Below are positions 8,577 through 17,745 of a stretch of 64,000 bases of DNA, piece by piece (the first letter of the stretch is position 1; every line of letters starts with the position of its first letter). The DNA lies in NCBI RefSeq assembly GCF_014529985.1, contig NZ_JACVMU010000005.1:1-64000 (forward strand), written 5' to 3'. A model generated the notes under the pieces. It saw only the letters and a program-made list of their open reading frames with translations. It made no database searches and was not told the origin of the DNA. The translations under genes and the position numbers were made by a program. The stretch comes from Leucobacter sp. cx-42. Lineage in GTDB: Bacteria > Actinomycetota > Actinomycetes > Actinomycetales > Microbacteriaceae.

Positions 8577-9908
8577 TCAGCATGTGTTCAGGGGGAGGTG
8601 TTGAACGTTCAAGCTTGAAAACAGTTCGCTCAGGTGAACGGCGGGGCTTGAACTCGTCGCGGCTTCCTGAAGAAGAAACATCAGCTCGGGCGTCGTCTTC
8701 TTCACTTCAAGCCATTCCTTAGGGTCAACCACCGCTAATGGCTCTACGGAAACAGCTCGCCTACTCGCTTTCTTAGAAGCCCGAAATTCCTTCACGCGGT
8801 ATCGCTGTAGAAGGCTCGGCGTTACGCGGTAGAGATGGATACCCGAGAAGAGAGCTTCGAGGTTTTTCCACAGGGAAACAGCCCCAACCGGAACCGGAAG
8901 CCCTTGAGCATGAGCTTTTGCGGCGTCAATAAGTGGGGCGAAGAGGCTTCTACCCTGAGTTCTCTCGGACCCGTCATTTGTTTTCTCAGACAAGCTTCCT
9001 TTGGGGAGGTAAGAGCTGAGGCGGGTGGCTGCGTTTTCGGAAGGAACTACGGAGACAAGCTGTTGGTGCTTGAGCCGCGAAGTGAACCCATGCTTCGCCA
9101 ACACCCTACTCCACCGGCCATGAAGGGAGTCCTTTAAGGCTGTCACTCGCGGGTCAGCGTCAGGTATTACTTCTTCAGTGAAGAGAAGGAAATGAGCATG
9201 AAGGTTAGCTCTTATTTTCTTCCAACCAAGTTTTGGGTGGGGGTAAAGCGTCACCTCAAGACTTGAGACACGACCAAGAACACCAAGCTTTGAGGCTTCA
9301 CGAACCCATACATTTCCCACGAATGTTCGCATCAAGGCTTCGCGAACGGCTTTCAGCTGTGTGGAGAGGGTCCAATCCTCCCAAGTGTTAGCTTCTACCT
9401 CGTGAGTATATTTCTCTTGGAGCTGAGCAATCAGATGCCGCCGTTCTTGATTTGACGCAAGTGGCATATTTTTTATCTCTTGATACTCCGGGAGAGAGCG
9501 GACCGCGATAGCAGAATTTGAGAACCCACGCGGCGAAGAGATGAAATCACTCTTTAGAGTAAGAGTTCCAAATAGAAGGCCACCGCCCGTCTCAAAGTGT
9601 TGAGTCAGCATGTGCTTCAACTCTTCAGAGTTTTGAGCTGAAGCGGAAGCGACACCTTTTGGGCAAGTAGTAGGAGAACACTTCTGAGTTCTCGACGCGG
9701 CAATAAATGAGGCTCTTGGAGTCGTGATTTTTTTAATCACTTGACCTCCGCTCTGTTGCCCCATCACCGGAGCTGAACCACAATATCTCCCCCCAACCGT
9801 TCCTGCTTTCAGGTTGAAGAATTGGTGTAGCTCTTCACGGGAGAGGCTCACTTCCTCCAATGATGATGCGGATGATGCGTTGTGCTCTGAGGCGTTGAGG
9901 GTGGACAA
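8577..9908 (-). CDS. Rolling-circle replication initiator (Rep)
   Basis: Encodes up to 443 aa. It carries the three HUH Rep motifs in order: motif 1-like FGTLTLK, the metal-binding NLHAHFLLF (HxH, about residue 234) and SSYLPKG, a YxxK motif with the nicking Tyr (about 298). This fits the pIJ101/RepSA-type Rep of actinobacterial plasmids and AICEs, which nicks a double-strand origin to start rolling-circle replication of the excised circle. The listed start is TTG at 9908; a later start is possible because the first 90 residues are low in recognisable motifs, though they include a KCSPTTCP segment. The nick site was not identified. Confidence 0.85.
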   Translation of the reverse strand: MSTLNASEHNASSASSLEEVSLSREELHQFFNLKAGTVGGRYCGSAPVMGQQSGGQVIKKITTPRASFIAASRTQKCSPTTCPKGVASASAQNSEELKHMLTQHFETGGGLLFGTLTLKSDFISSPRGFSNSAIAVRSLPEYQEIKNMPLASNQERRHLIAQLQEKYTHEVEANTWEDWTLSTQLKAVREALMRTFVGNVWVREASKLGVLGRVSSLEVTLYPHPKLGWKKIRANLHAHFLLFTEEVIPDADPRVTALKDSLHGRWSRVLAKHGFTSRLKHQQLVSVVPSENAATRLSSYLPKGSLSEKTNDGSERTQGRSLFAPLIDAAKAHAQGLPVPVGAVSLWKNLEALFSGIHLYRVTPSLLQRYRVKEFRASKKASRRAVSVEPLAVVDPKEWLEVKKTTPELMFLLQEAATSSSPAVHLSELFSSLNVQHLPLNTC

Positions 9909-10001
9909 ATGGACAGCTTTCTTCGGTATTTAGGGTGAGTTCTCCAATCAGGTCAGGAGCGGACAGAGGGAGGTGGTGGGCGTTATAAGGTCAAGTGACA
10001 G

Positions 10002-10445
10002 TTATTCAGTCGGAATTCCCTTGTTACGGCGGCGGGTGCGAATCTCGCTTTCACTGAACCACGTCTCAGTAACAACTTTCAGCGTTCGCGAACCTTCCAT
10101 AATGGTGATTTCCGGAAGGTCCGAGAGAGTTTCACGAACGTGTGCGAGAGCTTCAGCAATCTCTTCCAAAGTCACTGAGCGAGGAGAATTCGGCTGTGAC
10201 GGGGCGGTCAGTAGAGCGTCAGCGAACCGGAGATATGCGACAGGTTTTCCGGAGTTCCTGAATGACTCAGACGAGCGGACGGCGGTTTCGCTGTTATACC
10301 AAGTGCGGACACCACTCAGGATGAAACCGCGTTCAGCGAAGAACGCTTCAACCTCGGTTTTTATGCGTCGGATGTTGATGATGACCTTCGGGGGTGTAGA
10401 CGAAGTGATGAGCGAATTATCGCTTGTGAGTGTGGGATTGGGCAT
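10002..10445 (-). CDS. Small protein of unknown function
   Basis: Encodes 147 aa with a good GAAAGGA ribosome site. It is charged and mixed alpha/beta, with no signal peptide. It sits just upstream of rep on the same strand, so a role in replication control or Rep partnership is possible. Its leader has the recurrent CCGATATT motif (10495-10502 in reverse) and a GACCTC/GAGGTC inverted repeat. I do not recognise the family. Confidence 0.65.
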   Translation of the reverse strand: MPNPTLTSDNSLITSSTPPKVIINIRRIKTEVEAFFAERGFILSGVRTWYNSETAVRSSESFRNSGKPVAYLRFADALLTAPSQPNSPRSVTLEEIAEALAHVRETLSDLPEITIMEGSRTLKVVTETWFSESEIRTRRRNKGIPTE

Positions 10446-10530
10446 GGGAGTATTCCTTTCTTATAGAGACCTCGAAGTGAGGTCGTCACCTTCTAATATC
10501 GGCAGCTGAAGTCGAAGCATGTGGGCTGTA

Positions 10531-11919
10531 TTAGTCGTCACGCGACACCGCCCTGAGCACTGAAACTTCAGGTGAGTGTGAACTGCCGCAGGAAGCTTGG
10601 TCACTCGCCCAAACGGTTACAGGAGAGCTATTAATGGTGTCCTGTTGTTGAACCCGGAAGTCGCCGGTGAAGCGGTTCTTAGCGGTGAAACTGAAAGGGT
10701 GACCGGGGTCACTCGCCCAATGGAAACGAAGAGTGGACGGCTTCTTCGCTTCCCATTTGTCCCATTTCCATGAGGCGTCAAAAAACTGATTCTTCGAGTT
10801 CGGGTCACGGTTCTGTGGGTTCAGGGGCGTTGCCCCGTCAGTGAGCGAGACTCGCACTTCCTCGCCACGGACAGCTTTGACAGCTTCACCGGTGATTTTT
10901 AGGGCCGGAAAAACAACCGTTACAGGGTCACCGTTCCGCATGACCGTCAACGGGCCACTTTGTCCCGCCACCTTGATTTTCCCTTCGACTCCGCATTCCC
11001 ACAGTGAGGAAACACAGTCAGCCGGACGGAATTTCGCACCCGCTCGTAAACCCTCTTTTAGGGGCGGTATTGAGTCACACGCGTAGGTGTATGGAGTCAG
11101 GATGGTGTCATAGCCCGACTGTCCGCAGTCCCACCGTGGAGTGTGCTCAACCCAAGACGGGTAACCCCATTTTTCACAGCCCCGGTAGTCGAGTCGCCAT
11201 TGAAGGGAGTAATAGCCGTAGAGGGGGTCGCCGCTTGGTTTTGTGCCTGTGCGAGCGGTAAAGCTTGGTGTCCATGACCCCGCCCATTTTTCAGGAGAAG
11301 AGAGGTTGACACCTCGCGACACATACCCTGTTGTCGAGGTGACGGTTCCTTCACCAAGTGTTTGAGCGGTGACTGTAGAGAGGGAATGTCGGAAGTCGCC
11401 TTGACCACCGGTATAGATTTTCGCGACTGATTTTCGCGACTCGACTACCGGGTCGCTCGGGTAAACGCATCGCTCCCCAATCAGCTTTATGGTGGGGTTT
11501 CCAAGGCTGTTCCACCCATTTTTATATATCTGAACCCAACCGACAGGGGAACGGTCGGGAAGGGGTGGGCAGATGTTCTTCCATGGAACTTTCCCGCAGC
11601 TTGTCGCCGTTGTGGGGAAACTGATGCTTGAAGTGTTTCCGTAGAAGCCACAGGGAACAAATTGGGTTTCGATTGTAGGGTCCACCACCCCACCGTTACT
11701 TGACGGCGGCGACGCTACGATATCTGAACCGTCGGATTCAACGGTTGAATTTGTTGGAGCCGTGGAAGAAACGGAGCAAGACGGAGCGGGTCCACATTCA
11801 ACCGCGAACGCGGGAGCGGAGATAAACAACAAAGAAGCGAAGACGGTCGTGCTGAGCGACAGGAGGGCGAAGGCGAGGACCCTCTTCAGCGGGGTAGAAG
11901 TGAAACAGTATTTGAGCAT
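10531..11919 (-). CDS. Secreted cysteine-containing protein, unknown
   Basis: Encodes 462 aa with an N-terminal signal peptide (hydrophobic stretch about residues 14-38, cleavage near PAFA). The mature part has about a dozen Cys, many aromatic residues and Thr/Ser-rich loops, and looks like an extracellular beta-rich protein. No LPxTG-like tail or catalytic motif is visible. It follows the small lipoprotein gene by 32 bases and is probably co-transcribed with it. The pair may be the element's surface or transfer-related secreted proteins; function unknown. Confidence 0.7.
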   Translation of the reverse strand: MLKYCFTSTPLKRVLAFALLSLSTTVFASLLFISAPAFAVECGPAPSCSVSSTAPTNSTVESDGSDIVASPPSSNGGVVDPTIETQFVPCGFYGNTSSISFPTTATSCGKVPWKNICPPLPDRSPVGWVQIYKNGWNSLGNPTIKLIGERCVYPSDPVVESRKSVAKIYTGGQGDFRHSLSTVTAQTLGEGTVTSTTGYVSRGVNLSSPEKWAGSWTPSFTARTGTKPSGDPLYGYYSLQWRLDYRGCEKWGYPSWVEHTPRWDCGQSGYDTILTPYTYACDSIPPLKEGLRAGAKFRPADCVSSLWECGVEGKIKVAGQSGPLTVMRNGDPVTVVFPALKITGEAVKAVRGEEVRVSLTDGATPLNPQNRDPNSKNQFFDASWKWDKWEAKKPSTLRFHWASDPGHPFSFTAKNRFTGDFRVQQQDTINSSPVTVWASDQASCGSSHSPEVSVLRAVSRDD

Positions 11920-11951
11920 TGACGGGTGGACATGAGCGAGAGGTTTTTCTC

Positions 11952-12359
11952 TTAGTTGATGTCGATTCCTTCCTCTTCAAGCATCCGAAGAAGGTCATCT
12001 GACGCGGGATAACCGCACGTCAAGAGGACCCATTCCCCGGTGTCGAGCTTTACAGCATCGGTGCTGTTCGCGGGCACAATCGCAGTGTTGATGCTTGTCG
12101 CTTGACCCACTTCGGGGTCTTCAGCACAGGTATGTTCAACACCCCCAATCGTGAGAGTTGAGACACCTTCGGGAAGCTCATAACGTTCCTGAATGACGTC
12201 TTCTGTAGGAGTCTCTGTGGGAGCAACAGACGATGATGATGCCGGGTCGTCGGAGGTCTTCTCGGCGGGAGAAGACACAGTGCTACAACCCGCGAGCACT
12301 AGTGCTGTGAAGACAGTTAGCGTAGCCACGCTGATTGTCTTCGGCGTAGGGAGGTTCAT
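11952..12359 (-). CDS. Small lipoprotein
   Basis: Encodes 135 aa. The signal peptide ends in the lipobox LVLAGC (Cys25), followed by a Ser/Thr/Pro/Glu-rich linker and a small domain with two Cys that may form a disulfide. Its leader has an AAGAAGGAAC ribosome site and a CACTATG motif shared with the leader of the gene ending at 23380. A CCGATACT motif lies about 95 bases upstream. Function unknown. Confidence 0.75.
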   Translation of the reverse strand: MNLPTPKTISVATLTVFTALVLAGCSTVSSPAEKTSDDPASSSSVAPTETPTEDVIQERYELPEGVSTLTIGGVEHTCAEDPEVGQATSINTAIVPANSTDAVKLDTGEWVLLTCGYPASDDLLRMLEEEGIDIN

Positions 12360-12483
12360 AAAGGTTCCTTCTTTCTTGTATTTCCATAGTGACGCAAACG
12401 GGCGACAATTTGGTCGAAACGGCGATTTTGGGGCGTCTCAACTTTGAGTATCGGTAGAAACAGCCCCTCCAACGCCGGGTGGC

Positions 12484-13998
12484 TTAAAGCTTCACGCCCT
12501 CAGGGATAACATATTCAGCTTCATCCGCCGCGTTAGGTGTATACATCGACCGAATCTCTTCGATGAGGTCGTCAGAGGTGTAGAAGAATCGCATCATCGA
12601 GAAGGCGTTCGTTTTGGCGTCAAAGCTATATGCGAGACCCGCCGTTTTATAGTTGTTCGCTGAGCTTGGATTTTCAATCGCTTCAGGGTGGACACCTGAC
12701 GCTGAGAGTTCAGCGGCATCCATACCGAAGAGCGTGGAAGCGTCAGCTTGTTTAGAAAGCCTCAAAGCAGTTTTCGAGAGGAAGTTGTCACGAAGAACCA
12801 TGGACTCTTTCGTTACTTCCTGTCCATAGGCATACACGAAGATACCTTTGCTTCGGCCCTTGACAAGGATATTACGGAGCAAACGAATCGTCTCTTTGTC
12901 AGCTTCCTGAAGCATCGCTAGCACTTCATCAATGACAAGTAGCAGGAGGGGAGCTTGGGTCGAAGGAGTGAAGCTTCGGCCTTTCAGCTTCAAGATACGG
13001 TCTTCCATACGGCGTGAGACTTCACGGATGGTTCCCGCAATTTCATTTCCGTCTACAGCGACTCGCCATGAGCGATTTTCCTCTTCAACTTCGGTGAGGA
13101 AGAGAGCATCTGAGTAGCGTTCCAACTCGGTGAATTTCGGGTCAACACCATAAATCTCAACGAGGCCCTGAAGAAAGAATGATTCCTCACCCTCAGGAGC
13201 GAGCAGGTAGTGGTTCAGGACCGCGTTTACAGCGGAACCCTTACCTGAGCCTGAAGTGCCGACGAACAGGCTCTGTGACAGTGGCATATGGACCACCTCA
13301 GCTTCAGCGTTGAGTCCAACAGCGATATTTGCCCAAGACCGGTCTTCCATGGGGTAGTTCTTATAGAATTCCGCAGCGTCTAATGGGGCGGAGAAGAGTG
13401 GGTTGTTAGCGGTGCTTGGAGTAATGATGACACGGTGAAGCCCGCCTTCCGAGAAAGACGAATCTTTCCGAATTTCAGCCCACCCGAGTTCGTGTTGAAT
13501 GTCACTCATGAGTTTCTGTAGTTTTTGTGGGTCAGCGAGAACGCGGAACGTAATCAAGTAACTCTCAATCGACGTGTCTTTTTTCGTGGCATCCACAATG
13601 AAGCTCTTCACGACACGGGAGCGGGTTCTCTCGTCAACAGCTTTAGTTTCAGGGTTTGTGAAATCACGCTCAGGAGCATAGAAATCCTTCAAGTGAGAGG
13701 AATTTGCGAGAGCGGCAACAATCGCTTTCACTTCCCCGCTGTGCGAGCGTTCCTTGAGCTTGAAGCCAAGGAAGATAGGGAGTGAAACCACACCTATAAG
13801 AAGGGTGATTCCGCCCAAGAACCCAAAGAAGCCTGAGTTAATGAGCTTCAGTGAGAAGGGTAAAACAACAGCGAAACCGAGGACGGCTGAAGCTACAACG
13901 GGGGCCACCCGAAAGAGCTTCACAATCCCCTTCACGACGTGCTTCAAGAAGAGTATTAATAGCCCGCCTAAGGCGAGAGCGATTGGGATAAATGGCAT
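12484..13998 (-). CDS. FtsK/TraB-like DNA translocase
   Basis: Encodes 504 aa. Two or three membrane segments lie in the first 90 residues; then comes an FtsK/SpoIIIE-type motor with Walker A VGTSGSGKGS (about 245) and Walker B LLLVIDEVLAM (about 353). This is the architecture of AICE Tra proteins, which move double-stranded DNA between mycelia or cells as a hexameric pump, instead of a type IV secretion system. The ATG at 13998 has AAAGG upstream. Its leader is almost identical to that of the ribbon-helix-helix-like gene at 19582, which points to joint control of transfer functions. No C-terminal winged-helix gamma domain was recognised. Confidence 0.85.
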   Translation of the reverse strand: MPFIPIALALGGLLILFLKHVVKGIVKLFRVAPVVASAVLGFAVVLPFSLKLINSGFFGFLGGITLLIGVVSLPIFLGFKLKERSHSGEVKAIVAALANSSHLKDFYAPERDFTNPETKAVDERTRSRVVKSFIVDATKKDTSIESYLITFRVLADPQKLQKLMSDIQHELGWAEIRKDSSFSEGGLHRVIITPSTANNPLFSAPLDAAEFYKNYPMEDRSWANIAVGLNAEAEVVHMPLSQSLFVGTSGSGKGSAVNAVLNHYLLAPEGEESFFLQGLVEIYGVDPKFTELERYSDALFLTEVEEENRSWRVAVDGNEIAGTIREVSRRMEDRILKLKGRSFTPSTQAPLLLLVIDEVLAMLQEADKETIRLLRNILVKGRSKGIFVYAYGQEVTKESMVLRDNFLSKTALRLSKQADASTLFGMDAAELSASGVHPEAIENPSSANNYKTAGLAYSFDAKTNAFSMMRFFYTSDDLIEEIRSMYTPNAADEAEYVIPEGVKL

Positions 13999-14050
13999 GA
14001 TTGACCTTTCTGTAGTGACCGCCGATTTAACGGTCACCCTTAGATATCGG
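13999..14050 (-). promoter_or_regulatory. Leader with CCGATATC motif and GTGACCG inverted repeat
   Basis: In gene orientation the leader has CCGATATCTAAGG, then GTGACCG and CGGTCAC as an inverted repeat, then AGAAAGG before the ATG. The plus-strand leader at 19531-19581 has the same order and nearly the same bases. Confidence 0.6.
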
Positions 14051-14092
14051 TCGTTTTCCAAGGTGGCGTCCAAATTTGAGACGCCACTCGAC

Positions 14093-14299
14093 TTAACCCT
14101 CGCGGCTCTTCAGAGTGGGTGGAGATTTAATAGCGTCGAGGATGCTCTTCACCTGTTCTTGCTCAGACACAGCTGTAGTGACACCGGTGTGAATATCTTC
14201 TACGCCCCCGTCGTTGGCCCACCCAAGAAGGGAACTCACGACGAGTAGAAGAGCGGTGGCGGTGATGGTGATTTTGTTAAGAATAATTCGTGCGAACAT
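14093..14299 (-). CDS. Small membrane or secreted protein
   Basis: Encodes 68 aa with one hydrophobic segment (about residues 8-27), then a short acidic and polar tail. AAAGGAAAAACA directly before the ATG is a strong ribosome site, and the leader has the CCGTTAG motif (14350-14355 in reverse). It lies just upstream of the translocase gene, so it may be a small transfer partner; function unknown. Confidence 0.65.
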   Translation of the reverse strand: MFARIILNKITITATALLLVVSSLLGWANDGGVEDIHTGVTTAVSEQEQVKSILDAIKSPPTLKSREG

Positions 14300-14396
14300 T
14301 GTTTTTCCTTTGGTATTTAAGTCTCGATTTGAGGCTTCTACTTAATAGCTAACGGATGATTTTTTCGCGGCGAACATTTTCTGTCGTTTCTTGGTT

Positions 14397-14423
14397 TTTG
14401 TCTCTCACTGTTTCCGTAGAAAC
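14397..14423. repeat. Degenerate copy of dispersed GTCYC/TTTCCGTA repeat
   Basis: Reads TTTGTCTCTCACT followed by GTTTCCGTAGAAAC. It resembles the repeat copies at 21448, 22580, 24010 and 25260 and likewise lies between a terminator and the next promoter. Confidence 0.4.
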
Positions 14424-14425
14424 AA

Positions 14426-14470
14426 TGTTGGGCCTACGCCGGTGACTCTCTTACCGGCGTAGGCCCAACA
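14426..14470 (-). terminator. 18-bp perfect terminator stem
   Basis: TGTTGGGCCTACGCCGGT and its exact complement around a 9-nt loop, directly after the stop of the coiled-coil gene. Confidence 0.85.
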
Positions 14471-14485
14471 GGTTAGAGAAGCTAG

Positions 14486-15238
14486 CTAGAACTTTCTTAG
14501 CTTCTTCTTCCTCACGACAGGCGGAGGCGAGGGTCGAGCTTCTGATACCTGAGCTTGGGCTTGGATAGTTTTCCGGCGGGCTTCTAAGAACTCTTTCTCA
14601 GCATGCTTCTTGGAAGAGGGCGAAGAACGCGTGATGCTAGGAGGCGGAAGTTTCTCATGTTTCCGTGAAGAGGGTGTTTTGTTTACAGTATTGGTGTCGG
14701 AGGCGGCAGACTTCCCGGCGACAAGCTCACGCTTCGCAATAGCGAGAATTTTTGCTTCCTTCTCGCCGTATTCTTCCGAAGCTTGTTCACGAAGAAGCTC
14801 CATCAACTCGACCCGAGCCTGATTTAACTCGGGCAGTTTCCCGGAGGCTCTGTAAGCCGGGAGAGCCTGTTTCGCTCTCACGAGGCTGTGAAGAATCTTG
14901 AACCCCTCAGGTGAGCGAGCCTTCAGAGCTTCCACGTCAGAAACAGTTTCTGTAGCTAGTAAAAGAGCTTCGCTCGGAACCGCTTTCTGTTCTTCTTCAG
15001 CTTGTTTTAAGAGAGCTTTAGAGGAGGGGTATCGGGAAATCGCATTTTCAAGGGCTTCAAGCTTTCGCTTCTCTAAGACCGCATGAGCGGTCGTTAGCCG
15101 ACGAGAGATTTTAGGGGGAAGCTCACCTTCCTCATATGAAGAGGCAAGCTGTTGAGCTGTTTTCAAGGCACCTTCGGCCTTCTTCAGCTCAACTTGAGCG
15201 TGAGTGTAACAACGGAGAGCGGGTTTTTTTTGACACAT
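14486..15238 (-). CDS. MCxxK...RCxxH-motif coiled-coil protein
   Basis: Encodes 250 aa. It opens with MCQKKPALRCYTH, the same MC-K-RC-H pattern that starts the protein at 19582; Cys/Cys/His spacing suggests a small metal site. The rest is helical and coiled-coil-like, then a Ser/Pro/Lys-rich tail ending in RKKKLRKF, which suggests nucleic-acid binding. The ATG at 15238 follows CGAAGGAAAAA. Upstream is the CCGATATTTACGG motif. It may be a DNA-processing accessory protein of the element; no enzyme domain seen. Confidence 0.7.
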   Translation of the reverse strand: MCQKKPALRCYTHAQVELKKAEGALKTAQQLASSYEEGELPPKISRRLTTAHAVLEKRKLEALENAISRYPSSKALLKQAEEEQKAVPSEALLLATETVSDVEALKARSPEGFKILHSLVRAKQALPAYRASGKLPELNQARVELMELLREQASEEYGEKEAKILAIAKRELVAGKSAASDTNTVNKTPSSRKHEKLPPPSITRSSPSSKKHAEKEFLEARRKTIQAQAQVSEARPSPPPVVRKKKLRKF

Positions 15239-15320
15239 GGTTTTTCCTTCGAGGTAGATGAGCCGGAGATGACTCACCCGTAAATATCGGCATCTCATGG
15301 CGGAACGTGTCAGAGCGTCT

Positions 15321-16064
15321 TTAACGACAATGAAGAGGGATGAGTTCCCAAGCATCGTCAGTGCTGAGGAGCATTGGCTTCTCTTTAGTGGACGGACGAA
15401 TCTCTTCGCCGTGTGGTGGAACAATCCACCAATAAACCTCTAACCCCGTCATTTTTTTGGTTTCTTTAACCTTCGAGAACAGGCGACGGCGGTCAGCTTG
15501 AAGTTGAGGGTTTGAGGGGCCACCCCTAAAAAAGGAAACCGGTTTCACTTGAATGAAGTAGCTCTCTAAACCTTCTACCCAAGAGAGGGCGAAAAGGTCA
15601 GCTCCATAGCGAGCGTCGGCTTCAGAAGTAAGAAACTCCACTTCCTCATACCCGCACATGAAAGCGTTAATGAAGGCTCGGATAGCATCTTCGTCTTGAT
15701 AGCCGGTAAAGGTTCGGTCACAGAGGAAAACAGCGGTGAGGAGGAATGCGGTGGCGAGAGGTGAGTGGCGACCATCAACAGACTCAAGGCCCATCTCAAC
15801 GAGTCCTTCAGCACAGAATCGCATGTGGTCTTCCTTCGCTTCAAGATAAGCAAAGAGCAAATCATCGGCAGAGAGAGGGAGAGTCTTCTTGAAAAAGTCG
15901 CCCATACTTCCGGCACGGTGAGGGGTTTGGTTTCGGAAGTCGGGCCGGGAGTTCCATAAGGTTCTCTCAACATGACGGTATTGAGTCGCGAGTGAACGGC
16001 GATATTCAGCGGGGTAAAGCTCGTAGAGACGGCGAATTTGTTCAGTCGTTGGGGTGATAGTCAT
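15321..16064 (-). CDS. Unknown protein with nuclease-like QVK motif
   Basis: Encodes 247 aa from the ATG at 16064 (GAAGGA upstream). Residues about 145-190 read EEVEFLTSEADARYGADLF and then YFIQVKPVSF. An acidic residue, a GAD and a QxK on consecutive strands resembles the degenerate PD-(D/E/Q)XK nuclease core. Without structure prediction this is only a suggestion. The N-terminal 140 residues are helical. It is followed by the coiled-coil gene 82 bases on, which has its own promoter motif. Confidence 0.65.
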   Translation of the reverse strand: MTITPTTEQIRRLYELYPAEYRRSLATQYRHVERTLWNSRPDFRNQTPHRAGSMGDFFKKTLPLSADDLLFAYLEAKEDHMRFCAEGLVEMGLESVDGRHSPLATAFLLTAVFLCDRTFTGYQDEDAIRAFINAFMCGYEEVEFLTSEADARYGADLFALSWVEGLESYFIQVKPVSFFRGGPSNPQLQADRRRLFSKVKETKKMTGLEVYWWIVPPHGEEIRPSTKEKPMLLSTDDAWELIPLHCR

Positions 16065-16152
16065 GGGTGTTGTTTCCTTCACCCTTGAATATCGGCAGTT
16101 TTCTCGAAGTGAGACTCAAAATATTTTCAAGCCACAAAAGCTTGGGGAACTG

Positions 16153-16189
16153 AGTGACCCCTTCCGGGAATACCTCGGAAGGGGTCACT
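16153..16189 (-). terminator. Terminator of the surface protein gene
   Basis: Perfect 14-bp stem of AGTGACCCCTTCCG and its complement, just downstream of the stop at 16204. Confidence 0.75.
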
Positions 16190-16203
16190 TAGGGTGAGTG
16201 GAC

Positions 16204-17592
16204 TTATTCGCCCGCACCTTCTTCGCGGCGAAGAATTCTCGTTAGTAGTAAGCCACCACCAAAGAGTGACAGCAATCCGCTCGCGGCAAGGAATGAAATA
16301 TACGAATCACTACCTGTCTGAACTAAACGCTCGGCGGTGGAAGGGTGTTCTTCAGGGCTTGGCGTGTCAAAAGTCCACTTCCTTGTGACGCCGTAGTCGT
16401 CGTCGTCAATGCTTGGGCCGGAAGGAACTTTGGTGATTCCCTTGTCAGGCTCTTCTACCGTTGGTTCTTCCGTGGTTGGAGGGGTCTTATCTTCAGGCTC
16501 TTCTACCGTTGGTTCTTCCGTTACCGGAGGTGTTTCCACCGAGCAGTCTGAAACCCCGTCATTTGGAAGCCTCAGAGGGCCTCGTTCGTCAGCGGGGCAG
16601 ACAGCGGCAAAGTAGCGTTCAAGAAGGAATGGCATTTTTATGTAGCCGGTTTCTTGGTCAACTATTAGGTCCGCGTCACCAACCACGACTGAACCCTGAG
16701 GACTCTTGACATAAACAGCGAAGTCGTTGAAGTTCACGCCGAGCCGGAAGTCACGGGTTTTCGTTGACTTCCACTCGCCCGGAACGCCGGTTGGTTCCCA
16801 CCCCTCACCAATAACTTCGTATGAGACCCCCGGATTGGAAGCATCAAGCTGAAGGTAAGCGGAGGCTGTCAGCAAGCCTTCGGGAGTGATGCTGTCACTC
16901 TCGAAACGGATGTCCGGGTGAGCTATGCGAATCTCTGAAGGCTCGTAAGTGAGCCACCATGTGTGGGTCTTCTGACCGGTCTCGAAAATATAGCCTTCGT
17001 CTGCGACCGCATCAATCCTGAAGAGCGAATATTTCATTCCGGTTGGAGTATAATCCGTGGAGTGCTCTACGAGCTTCCATGTGAAGTCGAGTTCTTCCTG
17101 CGGGAACTCAATATCGTCTTGAGTGAACCCATGAACTGACGGAGCTGAGGGGCGAGGAATCGGCGTCAGCATAGCTTCGCTTGGGTATGAACCTTCAAGC
17201 GTGAAGAATATTTCGGTTTCGCCGTTCTCGAAAATGAAGCCGTCAAGAGGCGTGGCCGTCACAAAAAAGGTATATGAGATTTCACCGTGGCGAGCTGAAG
17301 AGAGAGAATTCGTGAGTGTGTAGCTGACACCCTCACTCTCAGGGAAGACAACTTCAGCACCTCGTGGCCCCTCAATTACTGACGGTTCTTGAGCGAAGGT
17401 GACGGTCAGTTCAGGTGACTCTACAGCATCTTGAACAACCTCTTCCGCACCCTCGGGTTCAACGGTGGTCTCTTCCACGACGGCGGGTTCGGCGGGTGGT
17501 GGCGTGTCTAAAGCAAAAGCTGTTGTGACCGGTGTGCTGACAAGCAGAGCCGTCAAAGTTAGAGCTGTGGTGGATGTAGTGATGAATTTCAT
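16204..17592 (-). CDS. Sortase-anchored surface protein
   Basis: Encodes 462 aa. A signal peptide ends near FALDTP (about residue 29), followed by a Pro/Glu/Val-rich stretch, beta-rich repeats, and a Thr/Glu/Pro wall-spanning repeat (two near-identical TTEEPTVEEP units). The C-terminus has LVQTGSDS, a hydrophobic segment and RILRREEGAGE, the order of a sortase signal. I saw no sortase gene in the element, so a host sortase would be used. The leader has the CCGATATTTACGG motif (17639-17647 in reverse) and a TGAGC/GCTCA repeat. It may aid contact with recipients; this is inference. Confidence 0.8.
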   Translation of the reverse strand: MKFITTSTTALTLTALLVSTPVTTAFALDTPPPAEPAVVEETTVEPEGAEEVVQDAVESPELTVTFAQEPSVIEGPRGAEVVFPESEGVSYTLTNSLSSARHGEISYTFFVTATPLDGFIFENGETEIFFTLEGSYPSEAMLTPIPRPSAPSVHGFTQDDIEFPQEELDFTWKLVEHSTDYTPTGMKYSLFRIDAVADEGYIFETGQKTHTWWLTYEPSEIRIAHPDIRFESDSITPEGLLTASAYLQLDASNPGVSYEVIGEGWEPTGVPGEWKSTKTRDFRLGVNFNDFAVYVKSPQGSVVVGDADLIVDQETGYIKMPFLLERYFAAVCPADERGPLRLPNDGVSDCSVETPPVTEEPTVEEPEDKTPPTTEEPTVEEPDKGITKVPSGPSIDDDDYGVTRKWTFDTPSPEEHPSTAERLVQTGSDSYISFLAASGLLSLFGGGLLLTRILRREEGAGE

Positions 17593-17684
17593 GGGGTTCC
17601 TTCTTTCTAGGTATTTACTGAGCGTTTGGCTCACCGTAAATATCGGCTAATCGAAGGGATTTGAGCATCTTAATTTCAGACACA

Positions 17685-17724
17685 AAACCACCCCATTACT
17701 CAGTAGTGAGTAATGGGGTGGTTT
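17685..17724 (-). terminator. Terminator of the M50-like protein gene
   Basis: Perfect 18-bp stem, AAACCACCCCATTACTCA with its complement, around a 4-nt loop just downstream of the stop at 17746. Confidence 0.85.
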
Positions 17725-17745
17725 AAGAGCGGGGCTGAAGGTGAT

